Source: Deltaproteobacteria bacterium | GTDB taxonomy: Bacteria > Desulfobacterota > Desulfuromonadia > Desulfuromonadales > Geopsychrobacteraceae | NCBI GenBank assembly: GCA_024276905.1 | Contig: JAJRWF010000050.1 | Coordinates: 1 to 64,000 of the forward strand | DNA length: 64,000 bases | Direction of reading: 5' to 3' | Shown: positions 25,306 through 35,096 of the stretch, piece after piece | Numbering within the stretch: the first letter of the stretch is position 1 | Layout of the letters: each line of letters starts with the position of its first letter | Notes under the pieces: model-generated | Seen by the model: the letters and a program-made list of their open reading frames with translations, nothing else | What the model was told of the DNA's origin: nothing | Database searches by the model: none | Made by a program: the position numbers and the translations under genes

Positions 25306-26057
25306 CACTTCCTTGCCCGATCACGTAAGCTGCGCGACATCTTGACTTTCATCTTCAGCAGGGCCTGACTGTGAAGTTGTGAAATACGCCCCTCTGAAAG
25401 CTCCAGCACCTCGGCAATTTCCTTTTGCGAGAGTTCCTCGTAGTAGTAGAGCGACAGCACCAGCTGCTCCTTTTCGGAGAGTGTGCCGATATAACCGGCC
25501 AGCTCCTGTGTCAATTCCAGGGCTTCAAGACGCTCCTGAACCGACTCCTGCTCGGTATCTTCGAGATTGTCAAGAAAGGTCCGCCCCCCTTCGCTGTCAT
25601 CCAGGGTTTCATGCAGACTGACGCAACCAAGGTGACTGACCTGCATCAGCATTTCGTGGTAATCCGCAAGCGAGAGTTCAAGTTCAGTGGCAATTTCATG
25701 CTCTTCGGGTTGGCGATGAAGCTTTTTCTCAAGCCGATCGATTGCCTTCGACATCCGCGATTGCTTCTCACGCATTGAGCGCGAAAACCAGTCCAGACGT
25801 CGGACTTCATCATAGATTGCCCCTCGAATCCGGCGCTCGGCAAAGGTCTTGAACAACACCCCGCGCTTCGGGTCGAAGCGACTGGCGGCATCGATCAGAC
25901 CGACCATTGCCGCACTGCGCAGATCGTCACGGCTGACAAACGCCGGAACCTGCGTCTTCATACGTTCAACCAGAAAATTAACCAGCGGCATGTTCACCTC
26001 GACCATCCGCTCGCGATCAGCGGCGCCAGGTGGTCCGTAGCGATCGACTGTTGTCAT
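25305..26057 (-). CDS. fliA: Flagellar sigma factor FliA (sigma-28)
   Basis: The 250-aa sigma-70-family protein has region 2 (VSRDDLRSAAMVGLIDAASRFDPKRGVLFKTFAERRIRGAIYDEVRRLDWFSRSMR), region 3 and region 4 with LSEKEQLVLSLYYYEELSQKEIAEVLELSEGRISQLHSQAL. This length and order are typical of FliA/WhiG. It directs late promoters such as the one proposed before the flgM operon. It follows flhG with a four-base overlap, the common flhF-flhG-fliA order of polar-flagellate bacteria. Confidence 0.95.
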   Translation of the reverse strand: MTTVDRYGPPGAADRERMVEVNMPLVNFLVERMKTQVPAFVSRDDLRSAAMVGLIDAASRFDPKRGVLFKTFAERRIRGAIYDEVRRLDWFSRSMREKQSRMSKAIDRLEKKLHRQPEEHEIATELELSLADYHEMLMQVSHLGCVSLHETLDDSEGGRTFLDNLEDTEQESVQERLEALELTQELAGYIGTLSEKEQLVLSLYYYEELSQKEIAEVLELSEGRISQLHSQALLKMKVKMSRSLRDRARK

Positions 26058-26950
26058 CCATACTGCTCCGTTTCAACACCGAGAAACCGCTTGAAGAAAA
26101 ACTGCAGGGTTCCCTTCGGCCTGTCGTGGATCGGGGTTTCAATCAGGCTGTCAGCCAGGGCGACAAAAGCTTTTGAAACCTTGTGCTCGGGGTAGAGGTC
26201 CTGAATAATCTGCTGGGCTCGCACCGCTTCGTGCATCTTGCGATCAAAGGGAACCGCCCCGAGATAATCGATACTGATGTCGAGATAGCGCCCTGAAACC
26301 ATCGTCAGTTTTTCGAAGACGTCGAGCCCTTCGTTGTTGTTGCGCACCGAATTGACGCAGAGCAGAAAATTTTTCTGGTGATACTGGCTGGAAAGCAGCT
26401 TCATCAGGGCGTAGGCATCGGTGATCGCGGTCGGTTCAGGGGTCGTGACGACCAGAATGTCCTGGGCCGCGACATTGAAATAGGTCACGTTGTCCGAGAT
26501 ACCGGCCTCGGTATCGATCATCACCAGGTCAAAATCTTCCTGCAGATTATCAATCGCCTCGATAAAGCGCATTTTGAGCTGAGCATCGAGACGCGTGTAC
26601 TGTTGAACGCCTGAGCCTGCGGGCAGAATTTTCAGTCCGTGAGGGCCTTCAACCATAATCTCTTCCAGGCTGCGTTCGCCCTTGAAAAAATGATTCAGAT
26701 TGTAGCCGGGCGCCAAACCGAGAATGACGTCAATATTGGCCAGCCCGAGATCGGCATCAATCACCAGAACTTTTTTGCCCTGACGTGCCAGGGCGATTGC
26801 CACGTTGGCGACGACTGCCGTCTTGCCAACCCCGCCTTTGCCACTGGTTACCGCTACGACCCGCGTCGTCCGAACCTGAGCCTCCGGCAGAGAGTCTCCA
26901 TTTTGCTGTTGGCGCAAGGTTGCGGCCTGATCGATTGCTGCAGGGTTCAT
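26054..26950 (-). CDS. flhG: MinD-like ATPase FlhG (flagellar number regulator)
   Basis: The 298-aa ParA/MinD-family ATPase has a deviant Walker A (TSGKGGVGKTAVVANVA), the Walker B region VLVIDADLGLANIDVILGL and a helical C-terminus. In polar flagellates FlhG (FleN/YlxH) limits the number of flagella by stimulating the FlhF GTPase and by affecting FliM/FliN assembly. It overlaps both flhF and fliA by four bases, so the three are translationally coupled. Confidence 0.93.
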   Translation of the reverse strand: MNPAAIDQAATLRQQQNGDSLPEAQVRTTRVVAVTSGKGGVGKTAVVANVAIALARQGKKVLVIDADLGLANIDVILGLAPGYNLNHFFKGERSLEEIMVEGPHGLKILPAGSGVQQYTRLDAQLKMRFIEAIDNLQEDFDLVMIDTEAGISDNVTYFNVAAQDILVVTTPEPTAITDAYALMKLLSSQYHQKNFLLCVNSVRNNNEGLDVFEKLTMVSGRYLDISIDYLGAVPFDRKMHEAVRAQQIIQDLYPEHKVSKAFVALADSLIETPIHDRPKGTLQFFFKRFLGVETEQYG

Positions 26951-28227
26951 ACGACATCCTTCTGTGCTTGAGGTTCGCTCCCCATCACCCAGTCAGCGAC
27001 CAGCCGGGGTTCCGCCAGCAGCAGATCTTCGGGGACCTGCTGTCCGTTGGTCAGACAGGCCAGCGGCAGGGCAGTGCGTGTCGGCAGATTGAGCAGAACG
27101 CCCCAGGTCTCACACTCATCGAGTTTAGTGAAAATGAGGCTGGAAATCGGCACGCGCGAAAAATTTTCTACCACCTGCTGCAACTGTTTTTCATGACTGT
27201 GGGCCGACAGTACCAGCCAGTTTTCAACCGTTGACTCCGGTCCGAGAAAATCGGCCAGTTCCTCGATTCGACTGCGATCACGCGGGCTACGTCCGGCGGT
27301 ATCAATCAGAATCAGATCTTTGTCGCGATGCTGTTCAAGAACCTGCGGCAGCTGGTCGGGACGAAAAATCACCTCAACCGGCAGATTCATGATCTCACCG
27401 TAAACCTTGAGCTGCTCGACCGCCGCGATGCGGAACGTATCGATGGTCACCAGAGCGACCCGGGAACCGGCGGCAATTGCGGCGGCAGCCAGCTTGGCGA
27501 TGGTGGTGGTTTTACCGACCCCGGTCGGGCCGATCAGGGCAATCCGTCGCTGCCCCTGCTGCGTCTCTTCCCAGGCCGGGGGACTGACCTGCACCAGATC
27601 AGCGATGGTGTCGCGCAAAAACTCGCGTTGCCGCTGTGGATCTCGCCGCTGCTCGGCACTCATCCGGCTTTCGGCAAAGCGGGCAATGGTTTCGGCAGCT
27701 TCATCATCGACCCCACTGGCACAAAGCATGGCTGCCACCGGTGACTGAGCCGTTCGCGGTGGATCTTCGATAACGGCTGCGGTCAGCGGCTGGAAGGCTT
27801 TGGCGCGGGTTTCGGTCAGCTTCTGCACCATCGACTTAAGCTCTTCAAGATCACGCTGCAGACCACCGACATTCTGTTCGGCAACCGTCTGACGCAGTTG
27901 ACTCAGTTCCATCTCAAGCGGATCAATTACCGGTTGGGAACCACGTTGCATCTGGCTGGAAACTTGAGATTCCGCAGCCCGATAAGCCGCGACAGCCGCT
28001 TTTCGGGCGACCGGCTTCTTCTCAGTCTGGGCAGGCTCCTCCTCCGGGTTGACCATCGCCGGTGATTCGATCGCCGCAGTCACTTCAATCATCGGCTTGG
28101 CCAGAAGGCCCAATCCTTTTTTGCGCAGGGTGCGCGTTGACAGAATCAGTGCCTCCGGACCCAGAGTCTGCTTCACCTTCTGCAGGGCCGTCGCCATATC
28201 CTCAGCGGTAAAGGTTCTAACTAGCAT
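26947..28227 (-). CDS. flhF: SRP-like GTPase FlhF (flagellar placement)
   Basis: The 426-aa protein starts MLVRTFTAEDMATALQKVKQTLGPEALILSTRTL, the FlhF B-domain beginning. It ends in an SRP54-type GTPase with IGPTGVGKTTTIAKLAAAA (G1), VTIDTFRIAAVEQL, LIDTAGRSPRD (G3) and FTKLDEC (G4). FlhF recruits the first flagellar parts to the pole. It overlaps the end of flhA by 11 bases and precedes flhG. Confidence 0.94.
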   Translation of the reverse strand: MLVRTFTAEDMATALQKVKQTLGPEALILSTRTLRKKGLGLLAKPMIEVTAAIESPAMVNPEEEPAQTEKKPVARKAAVAAYRAAESQVSSQMQRGSQPVIDPLEMELSQLRQTVAEQNVGGLQRDLEELKSMVQKLTETRAKAFQPLTAAVIEDPPRTAQSPVAAMLCASGVDDEAAETIARFAESRMSAEQRRDPQRQREFLRDTIADLVQVSPPAWEETQQGQRRIALIGPTGVGKTTTIAKLAAAAIAAGSRVALVTIDTFRIAAVEQLKVYGEIMNLPVEVIFRPDQLPQVLEQHRDKDLILIDTAGRSPRDRSRIEELADFLGPESTVENWLVLSAHSHEKQLQQVVENFSRVPISSLIFTKLDECETWGVLLNLPTRTALPLACLTNGQQVPEDLLLAEPRLVADWVMGSEPQAQKDVV

Positions 28228-30298
28228 TGACAGTCACCGTTCCTACCGATCGCACCTTCAGATGGGGTGCAATCTCGTTATGGGAAATAATTGCCAGCGA
28301 GGGAAGATAGCGCTCCGTCAACCGTCTGAGATGGATACGGATCGCGGGAGTACAAAGCAGCACCGGATTCCCCCCGGGAAAAGAATCGGCGGCGTCTCTG
28401 AGACTGCTGATCAAGGTCTGGGCAAAGCCGGGCTCGACCGCCAGGTAGGAGCCTTGGTCACCAGTATGCAGTGCGTCCTGCAGCCGATTTTCGACACTGC
28501 GCTCCAGGGTCATCGTCTCAAGCAGGCTGCCGTCGCTACTCAGCTGACTGCTGATTGAGCGCGCCATCACCTGCCGCACCTGCTCAACCAGCTGATCGGC
28601 ATCATGAATCGTGGGCGCCCAATCGGCCAGGGTTTCGAGAATGGTCCGCAGATCCCGAATCGAAACCTGTTCACGCAACAGGTTCTGCAACACCCGCATC
28701 ACCACGCCGAGATTGAGCAGATTCGGCACCAGTTCCTCAACCAGCTTCGGACATTCCTGGGCCAGGTTATCGAGCAGATTCTGCGTTTCCTGGCGGCCGA
28801 GCAGTTCATGGGCATGGCGGCGAATCAGTTCGCTGACATGGGTTGCAATCACCGTCGTGTTGTCAACGACGGTGTAACCGGCAATCTGGGCCCGTTCCTT
28901 CTTGTCATCACCGATCCAGATCGCCGGCAGACCGAAAGCCGGTTCAGTGGTCTCGACCCCCTTGAGTGTTTCAGTAGCGGTGCCGGGATTCATCGCCAGA
29001 TAATGATCAGGCAGCAGCTCACCACCACCGATCTTGACTCCCTTGAGAATGATGGCGTACTCGTTCGGCTTGAGTTGCAGGTTGTCCTTGATATGCACCG
29101 GCGGGACGATAAAACCCATGTCGAGCGCGAACTGTTTGCGGATCGACTTGATCCGCGGCAGCAATTCACCATTCTGGCCTGAGTCAACCAGTGGAATCAG
29201 ACCGTAGCCGACCTCCATCTCAAGCATGTCGACGCTCAACATCGCTTCATAATTCTCCTCGACCGGTGCGGCCGGCAGTGCTTTCTGTTCCTCGACCTCA
29301 AGCTCTTTTTCCTTATGACTCTTCTGGACCCGCCAGGCGATCCAGGCAAGGATCAGCGCCATCAGCAAAAAGGGAATCTGCGGCAGGCCGGGAATAACCG
29401 CAAAGGCACCCAGAATCCCGGCGACCACCCAGATGGCACGCGGATGAACACTGAACTGACGCTTGACTTCGGAACCGAAATCTTCTCCGCTGGCGGTTCG
29501 AGTGACCATGATGCCGGCGCCGGTAGAAATAATCAGCGCCGGAATCTGTCCGACCAGTCCGTCCCCGACCGTCAGGATGGTGTAGTTGGCGGCGGCATCG
29601 GCCATCGGCATGCCCTTTTGCATGACACCGATCACGAAACCGGCGCCGATATTGATCAGGGTGATAATGATTCCGGCAACCGCATCGCCCTTGACGAACT
29701 TGCTGGCACCGTCCATTGCTCCATAGAAATCGGCTTCCTGGGCGATCTCTTCGCGGCGGGTTCGAGCATCGTTTTCATTGATCAGACCCGCATTCAGATC
29801 GGCATCGATCGCCATCTGCTTGCCGGGCATCGCATCAAGAGTAAAACGGGCCGCAACTTCAGCCACCCGACCGGCACCCTTGGTGATGACCATAAAGTTG
29901 ATGATGACCAGAATGACAAAGATGACGAGCCCGACCACGTAATTTCCACCAACCACAAACTGGCCGAAGGATTCGATCACCGTACCGGCAGCGCCCACAC
30001 CTTCGTCGCCATGGAGCAGAATCAGGCGTGTTGAGGCGACATTCAGTGAGAGGCGAAAGAGGGTCGTTACCAGCAGAACCGAGGGGAAGATCGTAAAGTC
30101 AAGCGCCTTGACGGTATAGAGCGAGATGATCAGGATCATCAACGCCATGGTGATATTGAGGGAGAGAAAGATGTCGAGCAGCATCGGCGGCACGGGCAGA
30201 ATCATCAGCATCAGAATCAGGACCAGGCCGAAAGCGACCATCACATCCGAACGCAGAATAAGTTCACGCCAACGATTTTGAATCACTGCTTCGAGCAT
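28217..30298 (-). CDS. flhA: Flagellar export gate protein FlhA
   Basis: The ~693-aa inner-membrane protein has an N-terminal half with about eight hydrophobic segments, containing the FHIPEP-type signature PGKQMAIDADLNAGLINENDARTRREEI. The large cytoplasmic C-domain forms the nonameric docking ring for substrates and chaperones. The ATG at 30298 follows AGAGGA and gives MLEAVIQNRW. FlhA couples the proton gradient to type III export. It is separated from flhB by about 110 bases in which I see no gene or strong terminator. Confidence 0.95.
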   Translation of the reverse strand: MLEAVIQNRWRELILRSDVMVAFGLVLILMLMILPVPPMLLDIFLSLNITMALMILIISLYTVKALDFTIFPSVLLVTTLFRLSLNVASTRLILLHGDEGVGAAGTVIESFGQFVVGGNYVVGLVIFVILVIINFMVITKGAGRVAEVAARFTLDAMPGKQMAIDADLNAGLINENDARTRREEIAQEADFYGAMDGASKFVKGDAVAGIIITLINIGAGFVIGVMQKGMPMADAAANYTILTVGDGLVGQIPALIISTGAGIMVTRTASGEDFGSEVKRQFSVHPRAIWVVAGILGAFAVIPGLPQIPFLLMALILAWIAWRVQKSHKEKELEVEEQKALPAAPVEENYEAMLSVDMLEMEVGYGLIPLVDSGQNGELLPRIKSIRKQFALDMGFIVPPVHIKDNLQLKPNEYAIILKGVKIGGGELLPDHYLAMNPGTATETLKGVETTEPAFGLPAIWIGDDKKERAQIAGYTVVDNTTVIATHVSELIRRHAHELLGRQETQNLLDNLAQECPKLVEELVPNLLNLGVVMRVLQNLLREQVSIRDLRTILETLADWAPTIHDADQLVEQVRQVMARSISSQLSSDGSLLETMTLERSVENRLQDALHTGDQGSYLAVEPGFAQTLISSLRDAADSFPGGNPVLLCTPAIRIHLRRLTERYLPSLAIISHNEIAPHLKVRSVGTVTVNAS

Positions 30299-30411
30299 TA
30301 ATTTCCTCTGCAATCTCCGTTGCGGGCCAAGATTCCGTCGCGGACAGTCAATATTCCGGCGGACTGCACCGACGATTTTATCTGAAATATATTTTCAACT
30401 ATTTCAGTCTC

Positions 30412-31470
30412 TTAACTTCTTTTCAGGCTATAAACATAGGCCAGAATTTCGGCCACCGCCTTGAACATTTCCTCGGGAATCGATTCCCCTATCTCCAGTC
30501 TGTACAAGGCCCGTGCCACCGGCTTGTTTTCGATCACCGGAATATTGTTTTCGCGCGCAATTTCCCGAATCCTGAAGGCCAGGTGATCGGCGCCCTTGGC
30601 AACCATCTGCGGCGAATCCATTTCGTCACGAACGTAGGAAATTGCGATCGACAGGTGAGTCGGGTTGGTGATCACCACGTCAGCTTTCGGAACTTCAGCC
30701 ATCATCCGTTTGCGCGCCATCTGCTGTTGCATCGAGCGCACCCGAGCCTTGATCTGCGGATCACCTTCGGTTTCCTTGTGCTCTTCCTTGACCTCCTGCT
30801 TGGTCATTTTCATTTTCTGTTCCATCTCCCAGCGCGTGAACAGGTAGTCGATCGCCCCCAGAACCATCAGGATGGCGCAAGATTTGGCCAGAATCAGAAA
30901 AGCCGTATTGCCGAGAAAAAAAATCGTCCGTGACAACTCAACGTTAAGCAGACCGATTGCACCGGGCAATCTGTCCGCCAGGGTGTTGAACGCAACGGCA
31001 CCGACCAGAATAACCTTGGCCAGAGACTTGATAAGCTCAACCAGCGAACGCTTGGAAACCATGCGCCCGAGCCCCTTAAGGGGATTAAACTTGCTCAACT
31101 CGGGGATGAAAGGCTTGGTGGTGAAGAGCGGACCGACCTGGAGAAATGAGGAAAAAAACCCGACGACCAGCGCCAGAAGAAAAATCGGCCAGAGCAATCG
31201 CGCCATCAGCAGACCGGTCTTGTCTGCCAGCATCAGAATCCCCAGGACCGTGACCGGTACCCGGGCAAGGTGGCTCAGGTCATCATTGACCATCTGCAGC
31301 AGATTGCGCCAGAAATGCTCAGCATAAAAGACCCAGAGCAGCAGAGACATGGTCATCATGGCCGCGGTTGAGACTTCCTTGCTCTGAGCCACCTGACCAC
31401 GGTTGCGGAAGTCCTGCCGCCGTTTCGATGTGGCCTGTTCTGTACGTTCCTGATCGGAATCTTGAGCCAT
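30412..31470 (-). CDS. flhB: Flagellar export switch protein FlhB
   Basis: The ~352-aa membrane protein starts MAQDSDQERTEQATSKRRQDFRNRGQVAQSKEV, the conserved FlhB N-terminus. It has four hydrophobic segments and the autocleavage site NPTH in VVITNPTHLSIAI. Cleavage between Asn and Pro switches export from rod/hook to filament substrates. I use the ATG at 31470; the ORF to 31503 adds non-family residues. FliK, which triggers the switch, is encoded at 39.8 kb. Confidence 0.94.
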   Translation of the reverse strand: MAQDSDQERTEQATSKRRQDFRNRGQVAQSKEVSTAAMMTMSLLLWVFYAEHFWRNLLQMVNDDLSHLARVPVTVLGILMLADKTGLLMARLLWPIFLLALVVGFFSSFLQVGPLFTTKPFIPELSKFNPLKGLGRMVSKRSLVELIKSLAKVILVGAVAFNTLADRLPGAIGLLNVELSRTIFFLGNTAFLILAKSCAILMVLGAIDYLFTRWEMEQKMKMTKQEVKEEHKETEGDPQIKARVRSMQQQMARKRMMAEVPKADVVITNPTHLSIAISYVRDEMDSPQMVAKGADHLAFRIREIARENNIPVIENKPVARALYRLEIGESIPEEMFKAVAEILAYVYSLKRS

Positions 31471-31535
31471 AGGCACCGCCCGCCCTGCCGGAGAACATGG
31501 CAAGACAAAATATTGGCATTTTCAGGTTAATAAAA

Positions 31536-32312
31536 TCAAAGCAAACTGAATAATTGCAAGAAGCGGTCCGCAAGAAGAGAGAATTCCTGTTGCAGCAGGC
31601 CAGCCACCATCCCGAAGGTCAGGCCCATGATAATAAAGGAAATTCCGATATTGAGCGGGAAGGAGAGCATAAAGGCATTGAGTTGCGGGAAGATGCGCGA
31701 CATCACCCCCAGGGTCAGATTGGCCAGAATCAGCAGTGCCAGAATCGGGGCCCCCAGACGAAGACCGAGGACCAGAGAATGGTTGGCGACATCCATGATC
31801 ATCATGATTGCCCCGCCACCCAGGTCAAGGCTGCCCGGCGGCAGCATGCGGAAAGAGGCCACAATCGCTTCAAAAAAGAGGTGATGAACATCCAGCACCA
31901 GAAAGAGCAGGATGGCAAAAACACTCTGAAACTGGTAAATCAGGGCGACCTGACGCTGGTTGGCCGGATCGAAAACATTGGCGGCGGCGAAGCCCATCTG
32001 GTACCCGATGATTGAACCACCGAATTCGGCGGCCATGAAAACCAGGTGCGCCATAAATCCGACCATGGTTCCGAGCAGCAATTCCCCGCCGACCAGAATC
32101 ATCAGACTGACCGGTTCATAGACGACATCCGGCAAGCTGGACCGGATGGTCGGATAAAGCATCAGGGCAAAGAGAAAGGAGATACCGACCCGTAACTGGG
32201 CGGGAACCTGCCCACCACTGAAAATCGGGATGGTTGCGATCATTGAACCGATCCGTACCAGGCAGATCAGAAATCCCTGGATAACAACTACTGAAAAATC
32301 AGGTATTTCCAT
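31536..32312 (-). CDS. fliR: Flagellar export gate protein FliR
   Basis: The 258-aa protein has about six hydrophobic segments and the FliR pattern (VVVIQGFLICLVRIGSMIATIPIFSGGQVPAQLRVGISFLFALMLYP). With FliP and FliQ it forms the export channel in the MS-ring. It lies in the standard order fliO-P-Q-R-flhB-flhA, 15 bases after fliQ. Confidence 0.93.
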   Translation of the reverse strand: MEIPDFSVVVIQGFLICLVRIGSMIATIPIFSGGQVPAQLRVGISFLFALMLYPTIRSSLPDVVYEPVSLMILVGGELLLGTMVGFMAHLVFMAAEFGGSIIGYQMGFAAANVFDPANQRQVALIYQFQSVFAILLFLVLDVHHLFFEAIVASFRMLPPGSLDLGGGAIMMIMDVANHSLVLGLRLGAPILALLILANLTLGVMSRIFPQLNAFMLSFPLNIGISFIIMGLTFGMVAGLLQQEFSLLADRFLQLFSLL

Positions 32313-32327
32313 CGGTCGGCCCCCGGA

Positions 32328-32600
32328 TCAGGTTCCGATATTGGGGATGAGATTAAAAATAAACCCGAAAAAAGCAATCAGCTTCTGCAGAATCCAGGGC
32401 GCAAACAACAACAGGGTGACAAAAACCCCGACAATCTTCGGAATAAAGGTCATGGTCTGTTCATTGATCTGGGTCGCGGCCTGAAAGATACTGATCACCA
32501 GACCGATTAGCAGTGCTGCAATCAGCATCGGCGCTGCCACCAGCAGAGCCGTTTCAACTGCTCGCCGTCCGACATCGATCACAAGTTCGGGTGTCAACAT
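32328..32600 (-). CDS. fliQ: Flagellar export gate protein FliQ
   Basis: The 90-aa protein has two hydrophobic hairpin segments and the FliQ signature (VIDVGRRAVETALLVAAPMLIAALLIGLVISIFQAATQINEQTMTFIPKI). Four copies join five FliP and one FliR in the export channel. A strong AGGAGG lies upstream of the ATG. It follows fliP by 24 bases. Confidence 0.95.
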   Translation of the reverse strand: MLTPELVIDVGRRAVETALLVAAPMLIAALLIGLVISIFQAATQINEQTMTFIPKIVGVFVTLLLFAPWILQKLIAFFGFIFNLIPNIGT

Positions 32601-32624
32601 CGCCTTTCACCTCCTTTTGACTTG

Positions 32625-33365
32625 TCAGCCAAAACTCTGAACCAGTGATCCAATCACCAGACTCCAGCCATCGACCAGAATAAACAGCAGGATTTTAAAC
32701 GGCAGCGAGATAATGATCGGCGGCAACATCATCATGCCCATCGCCATCAGAATCGAAGCAACAACCATATCGATGACCAGAAAGGGCACAAAAATCAAAA
32801 AACCCATCTCGAACGCACGCTTGATTTCCGAGAGCATAAAGGCCGGGATCAGGGTCAGAAGCGAAAGGTCCTCTTTGGTTTCCGGTTGCTCACTGCGGGA
32901 AATCTCGACCAGCAGTTGCAGATCCTTTTCTCCCACCTGTGAAAACATGAATGCGCGCACCGGCTCGACAGCTTTTTCAAGTGCTTGTTCCTGGTTGATC
33001 TTTTTGGCCAGATAGGGCTGCAGGGCATTTTCATTGATCTGATTGAAAACCGGCGCCATGACAAAAAATGTCAGGAACATCGCCAGACCAACCACGATCT
33101 GATTGGAGGGAGCCTGCTGGGTGCCCATCGCCTGACGGACAAAGGAGAGAACTATCACAATCCGCGTAAAACCGGTGGTCATCAGCAGGATCGCCGGAGC
33201 CATCGACAGCACTGTCAACAGGACGATCACCTGCAGGGCGGTCGAAACCTGCCCCGGTTCTGTTGCTTCCTGTACTCCGAGAGTAATCGTCGGCAAGCCC
33301 TGTGCGCTGACAAGGGTCGGGAGCAGAAACAGAAAAATCAGCGCCAGAGGAAACAGCCGTTTCAT
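32625..33365 (-). CDS. fliP: Flagellar export gate protein FliP
   Basis: The 246-aa protein has a cleavable signal peptide (LFPLALIFLFLLPTLVSAQG), unusual for an inner-membrane export component but normal for FliP. Conserved FliP blocks follow: VLLTVLSMAPAILLMTTGFTRIVIVLSFVRQAMGTQQAPSNQIVVGLAMFLTFFVM. It overlaps fliO by four bases. It forms the pentameric core of the export channel. Confidence 0.95.
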   Translation of the reverse strand: MKRLFPLALIFLFLLPTLVSAQGLPTITLGVQEATEPGQVSTALQVIVLLTVLSMAPAILLMTTGFTRIVIVLSFVRQAMGTQQAPSNQIVVGLAMFLTFFVMAPVFNQINENALQPYLAKKINQEQALEKAVEPVRAFMFSQVGEKDLQLLVEISRSEQPETKEDLSLLTLIPAFMLSEIKRAFEMGFLIFVPFLVIDMVVASILMAMGMMMLPPIIISLPFKILLFILVDGWSLVIGSLVQSFG

Positions 33366-33769
33366 GGGGCCACCTTTCGTATCGGCAGGCTTTCGACCCC
33401 CTTGGCCTGTTCGAGGGTGGTGGCAAAATCAGCCTCAGAAGCAGGCAGCTGGGTCAGGCATTCGATCCGTTCGTTGCTGACTCCGAGTAAAAGTTCCTGG
33501 TCTCGGACACGCACCAGGCAGAGAAATTTTTTACCGCCCAGGGGGCGGGTTTCCAGCATGCGGATCTGACCGTCACGGGTGCGCGGCAGAATACCGAATC
33601 CCTTGCGACTTGCGGCATAAAACAGCAACAGCAGCCCGACCACAACCGCCAGGGCTCCCAACATCTTCAGAGCCGGGATCAACAGCCCCTCCGACCCCGC
33701 TGCAGCGTCGGCGGCAATGGCCAACTGCGGAAGGACCAACAACAGGCAGGTCGAAAAAACATGTTTCAT
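33362..33769 (-). CDS. fliO: Flagellar export chaperone FliO
   Basis: The 135-aa protein has an N-terminal signal or membrane segment, a second hydrophobic stretch (MLGALAVVVGLLLLFYAA) and a cytoplasmic FliO domain (MLETRPLGGKKFLCLVRVRDQELLLGVSNERIECLTQL). FliO helps FliP assemble. Overlaps of four bases with both fliN and fliP indicate coupled translation. The family is weakly conserved, but the order is diagnostic. Confidence 0.9.
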   Translation of the reverse strand: MKHVFSTCLLLVLPQLAIAADAAAGSEGLLIPALKMLGALAVVVGLLLLFYAASRKGFGILPRTRDGQIRMLETRPLGGKKFLCLVRVRDQELLLGVSNERIECLTQLPASEADFATTLEQAKGVESLPIRKVAP

Positions 33770-34101
33770 GAGCCGAGGTTCTCTATGCGCTCGGAGGGGC
33801 TGACCACATCGGTCAGGCGCAGACCGAATTTTTCATTGACCACCACCGCCTCACCACGGGCGATCAGACGCGAATTGACATAGAGATCAAGCGGTTCTCC
33901 CGCCAGTTTTTCAAGCTCGATCAGTGTCCCTTCCTGCATTTGCAGCAGGTCACGGACCAGAATACGTGCCCGGCCGACCTCAACCGAAACCTGCAGGGGA
34001 ATATCGAGCAGCAGATCAACCCCCTTCTCGTTGTGCGGGGCCGCGAGCTGCCGGGATGAGGACGGTGTTTCCTCTGCTGCAATGTCATTGTTTTCAACCA
34101 T
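33766..34101 (-). CDS. fliN: Flagellar switch protein FliN
   Basis: The ~111-aa protein carries the SpoA/FliN domain (LLLDIPLQVSVEVGRARILVRDLLQMQEGTLIELEKLAGEPLDLYVNSRLIARGEAVVVNEKFGLRLTDVV). It builds the lower C-ring with FliM. GGAGG precedes the ATG at 34101 by six bases; the TTG at 34107 is less likely. It follows fliM directly. Confidence 0.95.
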   Translation of the reverse strand: MVENNDIAAEETPSSSRQLAAPHNEKGVDLLLDIPLQVSVEVGRARILVRDLLQMQEGTLIELEKLAGEPLDLYVNSRLIARGEAVVVNEKFGLRLTDVVSPSERIENLGS

Positions 34102-34103
34102 GT

Positions 34104-35087
34104 TCAACCTCCATCGGGAATTATCCCGGATACGAGTATCGCTTTTTTATGGGCCTGGACTCCGGCAATTCCCTTGAATTTCGGGCGCCCTTCAACCAGC
34201 AGCTTGAGCGGGCTGTCGGGACCGCAATTCAGGTCGATAACATCCCCGACCTGAAAGTTAAGGATGTCCCTCACCCGGAGAGAAATCTGCGCCAGTTGCG
34301 CCTCCACTTCGACCTCCATCACGTCCAGTTCACCAAGAATCGACTGCTGCCACTGGCTGGCCCGCACCGCCGACATCGGCATGGCCTGTTCACGCTGTTT
34401 TTCAACCAGCGGCTCCAGCGCCGAATGTGACAGCACCAGGGTTACTTCTCCCTCCGTAGAGTCAAGGGTCACCTGATAATGAGCAACCAGAACTCCGGCA
34501 TCGCTGCTGATATGGCTGAGCAGGCGCAGGTTACTTTCGACCTTGACCAGATTGGCTGATATTTCCTGCATCTGGGCGAAGCTCTTTTCAAGGTCGGGAC
34601 AACTGTCGGAAATCACGTCGCGAATGACGTTCAACTCGATCGCAGTCATTGCCCGCTCGGGAATAATGTTCGCCTCGGATGATCCGCCGAGGACCAGCTC
34701 GACCAGGGCATAGGAAATTGTCTCGTCAAAGATCACCATACCGCTACCGCGCAAGGGATCGAGCTCAACAATACCTATGGCACCCCGTCCGGTCAGTTTC
34801 TGCAGCAGCGTATCGAATGCCATCGATTCGAAACCGGCCAACTTGACGGATGTTGAGCGTTGCATACGATTGGCCAGAGAAACAGCATAATTGCGGGCGA
34901 AGGCATCGAGAATAAGATCGAAGTTCGGCAGTTTCCAGTTCTCGGGACCCTGGGAACGAAACAGATCTATGCGGCTGGCGTTCGCGGCACCGGTCGCGTC
35001 CTCGATCGAGGCTTCAATCTCAACCTCGCCATGCCTCACTGCGGAGAGCAGGTCAGCAATTTCTTCTTTGCTAAGTATCCGTTCCAC
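34104..35087 (-). CDS. fliM: Flagellar switch protein FliM
   Basis: The 327-aa protein starts ERILSKEEIADLLSAVRHGE, a FliM N-terminus of the type that binds phosphorylated CheY. It has a central CheC-like domain and a C-terminal FliN-like domain (VMEVEVEAQLAQISLRVRDILNFQVGDVIDLNCGPDSPLKLLVEGRPKFKGIAG). It links the rotor to chemotaxis. It lies between fliL and fliN. Confidence 0.95.
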   Translation of the reverse strand: MERILSKEEIADLLSAVRHGEVEIEASIEDATGAANASRIDLFRSQGPENWKLPNFDLILDAFARNYAVSLANRMQRSTSVKLAGFESMAFDTLLQKLTGRGAIGIVELDPLRGSGMVIFDETISYALVELVLGGSSEANIIPERAMTAIELNVIRDVISDSCPDLEKSFAQMQEISANLVKVESNLRLLSHISSDAGVLVAHYQVTLDSTEGEVTLVLSHSALEPLVEKQREQAMPMSAVRASQWQQSILGELDVMEVEVEAQLAQISLRVRDILNFQVGDVIDLNCGPDSPLKLLVEGRPKFKGIAGVQAHKKAILVSGIIPDGG

Positions 35088-35096
35088 AGGCTCTCT